A stretch of DNA of 64,000 nucleotides, taken from NCBI GenBank assembly GCA_025094145.1, contig JALLLS010000005.1:774582-838581 (forward strand), in the 5' to 3' direction. This stretch comes from Spinellus fusiger (lineage: Eukaryota > Mucoromycota > Mucoromycetes > Mucorales > Phycomycetaceae). The notes beneath the pieces were generated by a model. That model saw nothing but the letters and a program-made list of their open reading frames with translations, made no database searches and was not told the origin of the DNA. The stretch's first letter is position 1. Each line of letters starts with the position of its first letter. The position numbers were made by a program, and so were the translations under genes. Positions 32,025 through 43,400 of this stretch are shown here, one piece after another.

Positions 32025-34698
32025 ATGCTTCGACTTGTTCTTGCTTTTGTGTTCTTGGCTTGCTTCTGTTTGCCTATTGACGGATACAAGACAGCCATTG
32101 ATGTTCTCTCTGAAGACAGCAGATTTTCAAGCTATTTGATACAATTGCAGCACCACCGACTGGTGCCTTATGTAAACAGTATCAAAACAGGGACGTTTTT
32201 TGCCCCCACCAACGATGCCTTTGTCAACTACACTGGGGAGATATCAACGTCCATGCTCTACTACCACATGTTGTCCTATAGAATGAATACAGGAGAATTC
32301 ATTGATGGAGCTCTTCTTGACTCTCTTTACGAGTTACCAGAACTTCTGGGTCCCGACCACCCAACCCAACCTGTAAAAGTGACTCGGAAGGGGTTTCCTG
32401 GTCTATCCAGAGAGAAAATCATGATCAACGGTGTATCTATAGTGACCAAAGATATTCCTGTGAATAATGGCACTGTAATTCATGCTGTAGATAGAATTCT
32501 TGTTCCTCCTGCTATGCTAGGTAAGCCTTTTTCCTTCTTTCTCTTCTCCTCTCTCTTTGTATATCCATAGCAGGTGTTTATTCTTTCTATCTTTCTGTCT
32601 TTTTAATACCAACAAGATGTGCACCTGGAACACTACTCTGTACTGTGGGGTTGGATGAAACAGTTGGGTATTGACACTCTACTGAGAGAAGCACGGCCCT
32701 ACACCGTATTCGTATCACGCTCGGATGTCTTTAGCAAGTTTAATAAAATAGAACAGCGATACATTACGTCTGTCAATGGTACAGAGGACCTGACAAAACT
32801 CTTGCGTTACATGGTGGTAGAGGGTGTTTTGTACGCCAAAACATTCCCCGTAGGCACTTCCTCTTGTAAGTTGTACTGCTCTTTATTCACTGCTCCTTAT
32901 TCACTGGTTTTTGTTTTGTTTTTTGTTTTGGGGGGAAAACCCTTCTCCTTACAGACAAGACACTCTCTGGGGAACTACTTTATGTTGCTAAGGATACAAA
33001 AGACCAGTTGACCGTCAATGGAGTGCGAGTAGCCGAAAAAGACCTATTGGCGGCCAATGGTAATGAGACTCAGACAGCGTTTAATTTTATTTTTTCCGTG
33101 TCTTCTCATCACAGTGTTTATGTTGTTGGGTGTGTAACTTAGGTGTCATTCATGAGCTGGAGGAAACAGTAGTGCCACAGAGTATTGTTTTTAATGCCCG
33201 CAAGTACTTGGTGGGGCTGAATGCTACGGTGTTTGTGGAATTGCTAGACCAGTATGGCCTTGGTGGCTACCTTGATGCACCCGCCCATCCTTACAGCTTC
33301 CTGGTGCCCACCAACCAGGCATTGATAGAAAGCAGGCTGCCAGAAAACAAGATGGCTGATTGGCTGCAGTACCATATTCTTAATGGGTCCTGGTTCAAAG
33401 AGGACTTTACAAGCAGTCGGCTACTGTCCACTGAATTCCGTTCAAAAGCACTGAAGGGTGCCTATCAGAAGCTGCCTGTGTTTGTAGAATCAGAAAGTGC
33501 ACTCGACACCACAGGAAAGACGGGCAAGTCCATTCACTTTGGACGTGCTAGAGTCATTGGAGAGACAGGTAGGTTGGCTATTAGGAGACATGGCACGAAG
33601 AAGAAATGACCTTGTAAATAACATACATACTTAGTGACTGTTCAGGAGAACGTTCTTTATCAGATCTCTGAGTCTCTAGTCTTGCCCAGTGATGTGTTGG
33701 GAACACTCGTAACTGACTTTGATCTTTCCATGTTCATTGCCTCTCTTTATGTCTCCAAAGTAGTAACGGAAGTCATAGATGCAAGTGGCATGACTTTGTT
33801 TGTGCCTACGAACAAGGCATTTGAAGGACTTGGATTGATTGCCAAATATCTTATGCACTCCTCTGCTAAGCAGGATCTTCGGTCTGTTCTACGTTACCAT
33901 GCTGTGGACACGCTTCTGTACCATGAAACACTGTTGGAGAGCACACACGACGTCATAACAATGGAAAACACAACCCTCCATATTGCTCCTACGCCTCAGG
34001 GCCAACTTGCTGTCAGCCAACCCGATGGAAGCAGACCCGGTCTCATTGGCAAATCCGACATTCTTGTCTCTAATGGTGTGGTCCATATTATCGATGGAGT
34101 TCAAATCCCTGACCATGTCAAAATATCCAGCCGTCAACTGTTGAAAGGCATTGAAGCCACCACAATGCTTGAACTTCTCGAAAAGGCTCAATTGATAGAT
34201 GAAATTGACAAAAAGGACTGCATTGTTCTTGCCCCTTCCAACAAGGCTTTTTCCCAAGTAGACTTGGAGGCATTGATCGATGATCCTTATGAATTGGCCC
34301 GTGTGGTTCGACTTCACTTAATTCCAAAGACATGGCAGGATACGTGGCTACAGGAAGTCCGGTCGGAAGATGGCGAATACCCCACTCTCTTGTCTGAATG
34401 GGATAAACTAATGATCAGTGAATCAGCACAAGGGAAACTGTTGGTAGAAGTCAAAGGCCAACCTGATAAGAAAATAGCCCTTGTCACTGGGATGGGCAAG
34501 GCCTATACAGGAGGAGGTGTGCTTGAAATTGATACTGTTCTTACTCCTATTCGACGTGGCTTTTTTGGACTTCCATGGCTTTGGTCCATGGCGTTAGTGG
34601 GAGGAGTGGTGGCAGTGGCGTGTGGATTGACGGGGCTCTGTGGATTCTTTATTTACAAGATATGGAGTCGAAGACGCCTTGGCTACCGTGCAATTTAA
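32025..34698 (+). CDS. Multi-FAS1 (fasciclin) domain type I membrane protein
   Basis: Exons 32025-32520, 32617-32865, 32955-33059, 33143-33568 and 33635-34698 give 779 codons plus stop. A signal peptide (LRLVLAFVFLACFCLPIDG) leads into repeated FAS1 domains. H1 and H2-type motifs recur: FFAPTNDAFVNYTG with NGTVIHAVDRIL; PYTVFVSRSDVF with ANGVIHELEETV; SFLVPTNQALIESRL; TLFVPTNKAFEGLG with SNGVVHIIDGVQIP; and CIVLAPSNKAFSQVD with GGGVLEIDTVLTP. A single transmembrane helix near the end (LVGGVVAVACGLTGLCGFFI) is followed by a short basic cytosolic tail (KIWSRRRLGYRAI). Several N-glycosylation sequons are present. FAS1 proteins mediate adhesion or, in the vacuolar fungal form, act at the vacuole membrane; a cell-surface or vacuolar role is inferred. 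Confidence 0.93.
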
Positions 34699-35060
34699 AA
34701 TAGTACCAAACAAGCTAGCTTTTTATTGCATCACAGTCTCATGGAGGATAACTCTTATCGTCTTGTGTGTCTGTCAGTGTACATAGGATGAATTCATGGA
34801 ATATAAAGACAGTTTATTCACGTAAATACGTTATTCAATGCAGAAAAGAATGCATTTTTAAAGAATATCTATAGTGATATCAGTAACAAGAGTAGTCATC
34901 ATTATAATGGGGATTATATATGTGTATGTATATATATATATATACACATATATAAAAGAGAGAGAAGGAAAGAAAGAAAGAAAGAAATGTGTCTATAAGA
35001 AAAGGAAATGAGAATAATAGTGGCAATGGTCGTAGTTAAAGAAGAGGAAATAAGGTGTGC
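34699..35060. other. Convergent intergenic gap
   Basis: AT-rich spacer between the FAS1 stop and the stop of the minus-strand gene at 35061. It has a self-complementary TATATATATATATA run near 34926-34950 and a GAAA repeat at about 34965-34990. No gene is seen. Confidence 0.65.
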
Positions 35061-36925
35061 TTAGCTATTAGACTCTTTATACTGCATGCGAACTCTTCTT
35101 TCTTTCTCTTCTTGCTCATTCTCTTCTTGTTCCTTTATCTCAAATGCAAGATCATCTGCTATCTCTTGAGCTAAATCACTTGCTTCTCGTTCTGCATCTT
35201 CTTTGGCATCAGCAGCTGCATCTTTATCAGCTTCTCTTTGGTTGTCTCTATCGGTCAACTCCTGGGCTGCATTGGGATTGTAGACTCGACTCACTCTAAA
35301 TATCTCATTGGTGGTATCACTTGCAATAAACACACGACCATAAGTGTCCATGGCTAGACCTGAAGGACTCATGCACACACTTGTGTCTTGTGTGCAGGCA
35401 TTTTCAGCTTCAAATAGCACCTCGGGCTTCTTATCCCAACGAGGCTGGTGGCCAAGATCATCCATGCCAAGGTGGACTACATTGTGACCCATGGGTTGGC
35501 CTTTGTATCCATGGTAAGCAACAAGAGGGGTGTCTGTCCAATTGCAAGGCAGACCTACAGAAGTACCCATGGAAAGAAGATCGCCCACAGAGCAAAAGTC
35601 GCCCATGTAAAACTGTAAATCAACAGCATTGGACGAGGGAGGGAGTGTGAAGGAGGGTCTTTGGCTGTTACTCTCAGATTGGCAGTAATCATCCAATGAC
35701 AAAGAATCATTCATAAACATAGGATGACCCTTTGAAGAACGTAAGTAAACAAGTAAGGGAGTGGATAGGTCTACAGTAAAAATGAAGACTCACCCATTGA
35801 GCACCCATTCCCTTGCCAATACTAATAGAGCTCAAGTCATATTCTGTAAAACAGTAAGGAAATCCATAGTTCTGTGTTGGAAACTCATACAAGTTCAGTT
35901 CCTCAGCTACTCCATTAATAGAAATGTCTTGACAGAACAAGTAGTGTTAGAGACGTGTGTTGTTCTCTTGTAAAAATAAAATAAAATGTGGCTCAATTAC
36001 CTCCTCCCATGTCTTCACGGTATACATCATCCAGTGGTTTCTCAATACCCCAGAGTCTTGCTTGTGTATCAAAGTTCATAAATCCATGTGTATTGGCACC
36101 AGTAGAATGGATCTATTCATTGCTGCATAAGTGTCTTTTATCTACTAAAAAAGAAAGATCTCTACTCTCTCTACTCTCTCTTTGAATTACCTCTCCATCA
36201 GTATTGTAATCATAACCACCTTGAGGAATCCTGCGAAAATTGAATTTTTTGATCAGTGCATCTGTTGGCTCTAGGTTTTCATTCAGTTCAGAGAGTGTTC
36301 TAGGAATGTAAGCACGGCCCAATGGGTCAATGGCAATGTCACTGGGACCATTGGGCTTTCCAGACTGGATATTTCGAAGAACAACCACACCGTAGTCTAA
36401 GGCTGTGTGCTGGCCATCACTATAAGGAAACTGCCAAACAGAGTTGTGGGTAGCTACATAAAGATGATCTCCATACTGAGCAACACTGTGTAAAGAGTAT
36501 TCGTTGATTTGGCTATGGAGAAGAATCTGGTTCACATTTGCATTTCCACATTTATCCATACGAACAGAATAGAGCACTTTAGAGGCAGAAATAACGAGAA
36601 GGTGGTTGGCACGATCCATTAACATTTTAGTAGGCTCAGAAATAGAGTGGGTAAGGACAATGGCCTCATACCCCGCTAGAACCTTGATGGACTGGAAAGG
36701 TTTAATGGTAATATCTGGAGCACACACAGGTTGGTCTTCTGCACGAGAGATCACAATAGGATGTTCAGAAGAAGCATCAGGCACAAGTTCATTAGTAGAC
36801 CCCATCATGAGACTTCCGCTTGAAATGAGAGTGTCAGAAGCATCTTCTGAATGGGCAGAAACAAGAGACCATTGAGTGAGAACCAAAATGGATAAAAAAA
36901 GAGAGCGCCTGAGAAACGGGTTCAT
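35061..36925 (-). CDS. Secreted beta-propeller protein, sorbosone/glucose dehydrogenase-like
   Basis: The start MNPFLRRSLFLSILVLTQWS is followed by a classic signal peptide ending near VSAHS. The chain then repeats short propeller strands: IKVLAGYEAIVLTHSISEPT, MLMDRANHLLVISASKVLYS, SLHSVAQYGDHLYVATHNSV and PNGPSDIAIDPLGRAYIPRT. After introns (acceptors at about 36116 and 35940) come EIHSTGANTHGFMNFDTQAR, LNLYEFPTQNYGFPYCFTEY and MSPSGLAMDTYGRVFIASDT. This architecture fits the PQQ-type soluble sugar/sorbosone dehydrogenase fold (six-bladed propeller, 'NGPSD' and 'PSGLA' loops); whether it keeps catalytic residues is not established. The last 70 residues are an acidic coiled stretch (DAAADAKEDAEREASDLAQE) unlike the rest. 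Likely secreted or wall-linked. Confidence 0.8.
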
Positions 36926-37297
36926 ATGTCCAAGTGAAAAATTCCAAGTGAAAAAGATAAGCACAGTAAGCAAGAAATCAAAAAGTGTTTCTTGTTCTAA
37001 TTATTCTTATGGCTTTATATACTTCCATCTTTTATTTTTATTCTTCATTAGAATCAAACAAACAAAAAGAATGAAAAGAGTAGAAAATGTGCATTTTTAT
37101 TATCTCTCTTAATGCGTGTAGATATGTGTAGATGTGTGTAGATGTGTGCATGTGTGAATAGCATTCCCCAGTAGTACCAGGCACTTGAGAGATCCATTGA
37201 CCTGTGCTCTCTTTCTGCTCATGAAGCCCTATCAATTGGAACTCAGTCAATAGATAGACATTCTCCTTGTCTTGTTTTTTATACCTTAACAAGGATC
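36926..37297. promoter_or_regulatory. Divergent promoter region (propeller gene / CSN8)
   Basis: About 370 bp separate the two start codons. It contains a T-rich stretch near 37020-37045 and four near-identical GTGTAGAT units at about 37117-37148. No consensus element stands out. Confidence 0.45.
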
Positions 37298-38162
37298 ATG
37301 GACATCATTGTGTCATTAATTAGAGAAAAAGACTACAGTGGACTAGTAGATACCTGTGAAAGAATAGAACTAGAGGTGATAACACTCAGTAAAGCAGAAG
37401 TCTTACCATAAACACGTAGCATGCAGCTGGACGAACGACCATCTCTCTTCATGATATTGATGCACCCTTTCTGCTTGGTTATTGTCTTGTTCATGACTTG
37501 TAGGTTAATGTCAAACATTATTCTATAAAGAAAATAGTTCTTATTAAAGCCATACTGCGCTTCTGTTTATTATAGAAACTCTGCCAGATTTCTTCGGAAA
37601 CGTATCTTGGCTCGTAAGGATAGAGTTGTCCTGCCTGAGGTGGAGGCTGTCTGGAAGATCTGTGCTTCATTATGGCATCAGTCCTATCCAGATTTCTACA
37701 CAGCACTCCATGATCACACCTGGTCAGATATGATTCAGCCTTTGATTTATTCTCTTCAAGGTAACTTTTATGAGATACGAATAATGCTAATAGGACGTGT
37801 CCATTAGAACACACCAGAGAAAGGATGCTGTCTCTTGTCACCAAGGCCTACACAAACATTAATGCTGAAGAAGCCACTCACTATTTTGGTTTAGAGGGAA
37901 ATGAACTTATTCAAGGTAGACTGACATCCGATGAAATACAACATGTCGCCTTACAGTGTATGACTAGTGCTTATGTCTAAAGGATGGAGCTATGACACTA
38001 CTTCTAAGCTATTGACACCTGCAGTTCATGGTAAAACACATACCACTATCGATGACTTGTATTGACCATAGTACTCTATTAGTGGAACCAACTCCTCAGA
38101 CACCTTCTCATTTGAACAGGGTCTCTAACTTGGCAGAGATGATTTTACATCTTGAGAAATAG
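37298..38162 (+). CDS. CSN8: COP9 signalosome subunit 8
   Basis: A PCI/winged-helix subunit of the COP9 signalosome, which removes Nedd8 from cullins. Exons 37298-37375, 37420-37499, 37576-37760, 37808-37915, 37983-38030 and 38083-38162 sum to 192 codons plus stop, the family's usual size. The N-terminus MDIIVSLIREKDYSGLVDTC leads to ELEHAAG and FLLGYCLVHDLNSARFLRKR, matching the CSN8 'ND-NNARFLWKRI' signature. Then EVEAVWKICASLWHQSYPDF, PLIYSLQEHTRERMLSLVTK and AYTNINAEEATHYFGLEGNE (the PCI winged helix), GWSYDTTSKLLTPAVHVEPT, and a final helix VSNLAEMILHLEK. Every junction uses GT-AG sites. The gene is short and easy to miss because no exon exceeds 62 codons. An open frame on the opposite strand (37333-37518) overlaps it and is a shadow. 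Confidence 0.92.
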
Positions 38163-39115
38163 TAGGTGGAATGGAATCAACACAAAGCAGGGGTCGAATG
38201 AAGATGGAGGATGGTAAGCTAAAGAATGGACCCATAAAAAAGAGCGACTCTTCCCAAGGAATGGGCTGCTATTGCTTTATATAAGAAAGGAATATGTAAA
38301 GAGGGATCATTGCTATTTCGTTTTTATAATTGGTGTCTATCTAGAAGTATACAATTGTGCAATTTCTTAGGCTAGTCATCTCTATTATTATTATTTTACT
38401 CTCAAGAACAATGTGGGCAGTGTCTACTTAATGCTGTGCTGGACATTGTAATGTTTTTTGCATGACAGAATCCAATAAGATATATCTTATCACTTTTTAG
38501 ATAGTTTATCTGTATCATGAGTTTCCGTCAGTCAGTCAACCAAGGCTCCATCGATCACTGGGGAAAGAGAAGAATGAAGATGAATCAGAAGGTTTGGACC
38601 AATAAAAGGTCCAAAGGAAATAGATAGAAATACAATAATAGAGGGAATAAAGAGTCTTTAATAGTATTGAATAGTATTATCCACTATTTATCATGCGTTG
38701 ATGTGATAGTGTCGTTAATGGCTTCTTAAGTTCAAAGGTATTTTGGTTAGTTAACGTATGATTAAGTCTGTTTTTTCTTATTTAACTTGTATGTTATTCT
38801 TTTATTCTTTTATTCTTTTATTCTATTCTAATTGCTACTATAAATAGAAGAACTTCAAGGAAATAACTACCAAAAGGCATACATTCTAATGCAGGCTGTT
38901 GTGTTTTTGTACTACCCTTAAAATATTCATCAACTATATTAAATACACTACAGCTTATCATAAATGCTTCACTCCATACCATTGATTTTGTGGTTGTTTT
39001 ATATATATATACATTAATATATATAATTTGCTAACTGATAACTTCTTGTGTATTATTCATTAGCCAATGAAAAGGCCAGATTGACCCTTCTTAAAAAGTT
39101 ATTCTTCAGTTATTA
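38163..39115. other. Intergenic region before the transposon
   Basis: About 950 bp of AT-rich DNA without supported genes. The stretch 38200-38360 has fewer stops and includes FLRLW-type fragments, but no readable frame exceeds about 40 codons. TATT-type runs occur near 38790-38830 and TATATA near 39000-39025. Confidence 0.55.
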
Positions 39116-39154
39116 CAGTGTCACGACAAAAATCTAAAATATTTTTTACATTCC
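39116..39154. repeat. Left terminal inverted repeat of the Tc1 element
   Basis: Starts CAGTGTCACGAC directly after the TA at 39114-39115. It pairs with 40441-40479 and differs from it at two positions near the inner end. Confidence 0.93.
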
Positions 39155-39292
39155 GATATGATTCTTGTTTATGGAAATACTCATTCTTTGTCATAAAAAC
39201 ACACATTAAACACACAGTAGAGACTTGAAAATTGGATAAAGTATAAAGAAGGTCATCAAGATAATATATAAAGATTTATTAGGTGGAAACCC

Positions 39293-40360
39293 TTAGTATT
39301 TGGTGTTTCCACCCTTGGCCTTAATAACAGCCCTACATCTCCGATGCATGCTGTCGATGGGGGTGTTGGTGACAGTCTTGGGTATTTTTTCCCACTTTTG
39401 CACCAGAAGAGCCTTCAGATCCTGGAGAGTGCTTACTGGGGTCATCTTCTTTCTGACTGCTCTGTCGAGCTCCTCCCAAAGATGCTCAATTGGGTTCAGG
39501 TCAGGGCTTTGAGAGGGCCACCCCTCCATAGTGACTATGCCCCTCTCATCCTTCCATTTCCTAGTCTCCTTACTAGTATGGCAACTGGCATTGTCCTCTT
39601 GAAGAACATAGCCTACCACTGGATTCAGTGCCAAAAGACGAGCCAACTCAGGGCAATAGGCCGTTTCTAAAATACTGGTGTATTTGGCACTATTGATGGA
39701 TCCCTCCACCACAGCAAGTCTACTAACACCTTCACCAGAAAAGGAACCCCACACCATCACTCCACCACTACCAAACTTCATGGTAGGCTTCACGTTCTTT
39801 GGGAGAAGCCCCTCCTTCTTTCTGCGCACTACTCTGTTGCAATGGTTGTTGCTCATTAGCTGGAACTTAGACTCATCAGACCAGATGACTGCCTTCCAGT
39901 CTTCAGTCTAATGGAAGTGGGCCTTAGCCTAAGCAAGCCTCAACTTCTTGTTTTTATTGTCAAGAGAAAGTTTCTTAATAAAATTGTTAGAAGACAGGCC
40001 AATCTTCTTCATCATTCTTTCAAAAGTGCTCATGGACACTTTGGTGGCCATTCCCTGGTGGAGCTCCTTCATGCTCTGGAAAGGGTCTCTTGCCACCTCG
40101 CGAGAAACTTCCCTCTCGTCTCTCTCCTTCAATACAAGCTTGCGTCCAGAGCTCTTGCCTGCCTTGAAACAGCCAGTTTCCTTGTACTTCTTCATGATGA
40201 GGCTGACAGCGGGCTGACTGACGCCAAACATAGCTACAATGTCTGTCTGTCTGGTGCCATTTACGGTGGCCTCGTGTACAGTGAGTTTACGAGTAAGGTC
40301 GTCAATATTTCTCTTTCTGTTTCCAAGAGGCTTGGTGGTTTGTTCGGTGGTGTTAGACAT
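39293..40360 (-). pseudogene. Tc1-type transposase with two in-frame TAG stops
   Basis: Read from ATG at 40360. The N-terminal helix-turn-helix half includes RQTDIVAMFGVSQPAVSLIM and KKYKETGCFKAGKSSGRK, followed by MKELHQGMATKVSMSTFERM. Two in-frame TAG codons (39929-39931 and about 39914-39916) lie just before the catalytic half. That half then reads WKAVIWSDESKFQLMSN (first Asp), GYVLQEDNASCHTSKE (second Asp) and SQSPDLNPIEHLWEELD (Glu). The spacing of second Asp to Glu is 35 residues, close to the Tc1 DD34E class. The frame is otherwise unbroken over 356 codons, with no frameshift. Either the copy is newly inactivated, or a small intron spans the stops; no obvious GT-AG pair removes both in frame. 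Confidence 0.9.
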
Positions 40361-40440
40361 GATAAATATAATAGCGGAAAAAGAAGAAATGAGGAATGTG
40401 TAAAAAAAAGTTTTTTTTTTTTTTTAGCAAAATTAGAGTC

Positions 40441-40479
40441 GGAAAATAAAAAATATTTTAGATTTTTGTCGTGACACTG
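40441..40479. repeat. Right terminal inverted repeat of the Tc1 element
   Basis: Ends ...GTCGTGACACTG, followed by TA at 40480-40481. It is the reverse complement of 39116-39154 with two mismatches. Confidence 0.93.
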
Positions 40480-43400
40480 TATATAAAAATAATATAACTG
40501 TTCTAACACTATTCTAACTTATTATTCCTCATTAAATATGCTGATATTAATAAATAATAGGAAAATAGGAAAACTCATTGTCATATTAAAATGTAGGTAA
40601 ATGAAAGAAAATATAAGCCAAAAAAATAGATAAGTGAATCTTCATCTTCCATAGTATTAGGCATTGATATTGTATAATTATTTTATATTTTAAAAACTAT
40701 TATTAGAGGAAGGAAGTTATGTATGTATTACATTCTTACTCATAAAGTATTCACTCTACTGTTGTATACTCTTTATTGAATAACCTAATACGCTATGATA
40801 TGCAGCATTTTAAATAAAAGGGTAGTCGCATAGCGCAGGTGTTTGGAAGTATCTATCAAAAACTAAGTGCTCTATGTTGATTCAATAGGTAAAGCCAACT
40901 CAAATCACTGTGTCTTGTTTGCTTGAGAGATAAATTTCTCTCAAAAATATCAATAAAAAAGTAAATGTAGCCAGGGAAACATATACGTAGGGCCTTGAAG
41001 AAGGTGCCAGAACCAGGCGTTACATAAAAGACGGGTCAAAGGGGAGTTTAGTACAAGGCTCTTACTACGAATATACAGATAGCATACAGATGCTATATTG
41101 CATTGGTATTCAAATCCATAGTACATAAAAAAAAACATAAATTCTCTCATTAAACTGTGAGAAAGAAAGTGAATCTCAATGTACCAGTTAACACGAAATA
41201 CACAATGTTCATGACAGCATAAAGTGATAGAAGTACCCAGTATATATTTCCAAAGTGAGGAGAAAGTGTGGAGAAAGACAATAGAGACAACTAAAAGGCC
41301 ATCAGCCTATCTAATATATTTCAACAGATACATTGGCATGAATTCGGGTTGAGAAGAACATAGAATAAACAGTATCAATAAAGACAGGCCGAATGTAGGC
41401 AGCCATACGCCCTGTAGTGATTCAACAAGGGATCAATCCCAGGATAGTTATTCATTTGGGGTAGCTGCATAAAAAAAGTATAAATAAACGATTGTCAGCG
41501 ATGCATATGTTAACTTTAAACTTTATTTGATAAACTGTTATCAAAAGACCAATAAGTCAAGACAGAAAATGATCATATCATTGAATACCTTTGTACTATA
41601 ATGAATCAGAGAATAAATAACCAGTCTTTCTTATCATCATTATTCATAGTATAATATTTGCCAATCAAGAAAAGAACATATATCCAACAGTATATTAAAG
41701 TAAATTTGCTGGACTCGCACTTACACGAAGGAGTGTTTGAACTACTCTCTCCAAAAGGGATAGAAAAAGTCCGACACACTAGGACTCAGAGAGTTGGATG
41801 TTGTATTGAGGGCGTCCAGGATCTTACTCAGTGGTTTTATCTGAACATAATAATAAAAGTATAGTAAGGGAAAACAGACAAAGGAGAATCAATGATTGGT
41901 AAGCTATTCATCAGAGATAAAACCAATCATCCCAGTAGTATATAGCTTTACATAGAATTTGGTATGCATGCACAAGCATGTCAACCAAAGAGGAGAACAA
42001 CTTCCTAGAGACAGGATCACAGAGCGGGGTAATATACATATATAACTCAAGTGTGTTTTGGTCACTAAAGGAGTGAATATTTGACCATCTATCTTATTCA
42101 TACCACTTGATGCTGGTATCCTGGACAGGATGAAGTCTTAATCTTCTTTATAGCAGTAATTTTGGTCTCAATATGAGAGAAATGGATTGAGGGTAACAAA
42201 GAAAAGAAGCCGGGAGAAAGCTCAATGCAGAGAGTATTCAACTGACAGTCAATATTAATTCAAAGTAAAGTTAGATCAAGGGCAAATGCAGGTATTGATA
42301 AATAGATCGAGGTAAAGGAGGTGAGAAGCGACAGAAAGAAAAAAGGACACTGCTATGTTGAGAGATAAGTCAATAGTCTAGACAAGAATGTTATTATACG
42401 TGTCCATTAAGAGATAGCTAGTGGTATGAGCTGATGTTCTCAATAGCAGAGACGTCTAAAAAACAAAGGCATTATTGTGGAAGACTTGTTATTCCATTCT
42501 CACCTTCTTCCAGCTATTCTCGTCAATCTCTCTCTCTCTCTTTAATAGGCTATATAAAATAATAATAATAATAATAATAACAATAACTGGCTCTTACTAA
42601 GTGACTAATAAACAAATATGCTTTACTATGTTCTATATGAGATACAAAAATTAAGACTGATGAATCTAAAACATACTTTGCTTTTATTTACAAGATATAA
42701 CAGCCCTCTTTTGAATGTCCTAGTGTTGAATGAGACAGAAAACTAAATGACTCTATGAGTTATGAAAATGAGATACCATGGTTATAAATACCCTTTCTAT
42801 GATTATAAAATAGAATAACAACAGAATGAATAAAACACAAGTGATGAAATTCCTAGAATCCTGTAATGGGGCCTAATTATCCGTGATTATAGCACTAAAA
42901 ACGATACATGAACTAATGGGCCAATTAGTTTCCTTGGCAAGGATAACTCCCCAAAGTGGATGGGTTATTATAAATTCATATCCTAAACACAAACTCAGAG
43001 ACATCTCAATGTATCATCTTTTAATAAAGATAATTCAATTAAAATTCCCATTCTACTATTACAAGAAAGTGGAGTTTCTTCATGAAAATAAGAATAATAA
43101 AAAAGACAAATAGAATACTCCATGCTTTATTATTCCTGATATTAAAGTAATAACTACCATGCGAGGTATTAGAACATGAAATAATTTATTGTGGAGTAAT
43201 GAAATAATTATGAAATAGATGATCTCTCTACGGTCTGCCTATTGTTATTTTGATTATTATTTTAGTATTCACTTGATTGTAGCACCCTCTTCTCATTTGT
43301 CTAACAAATCAACAGTATATTAAGAAAACTCTTACATAGACAGGCATCACGATTGTATTATAAGTAACCACGTAACCATATTCTATCTATCCACTGGTGG

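Larger units (their letters stand above)
39116..40479 (-). mobile_element. Tc1-type transposon, full length (1364 bp)
   Basis: Terminal inverted repeats of about 39 bp begin CAGTGTCACGACAAAAATCT and flank one transposase reading frame on the minus strand. The first 33 bases of the two ends are identical and the next six differ at two sites. Each end is bounded by TA (39114-39115 and 40480-40481), the Tc1/mariner target duplication. The transposase carries DD-E residues. The element looks recent because its ends barely differ, but two in-frame stops interrupt the transposase. Confidence 0.93.

Noticed and set aside
37333..37518. Minus-strand 61-codon frame beginning MFDINLQVMNKTITKQK
   Set aside because: It overlaps CSN8 exon 2 on the other strand, and CSN8 closes exactly to 192 codons with family-typical sequence.
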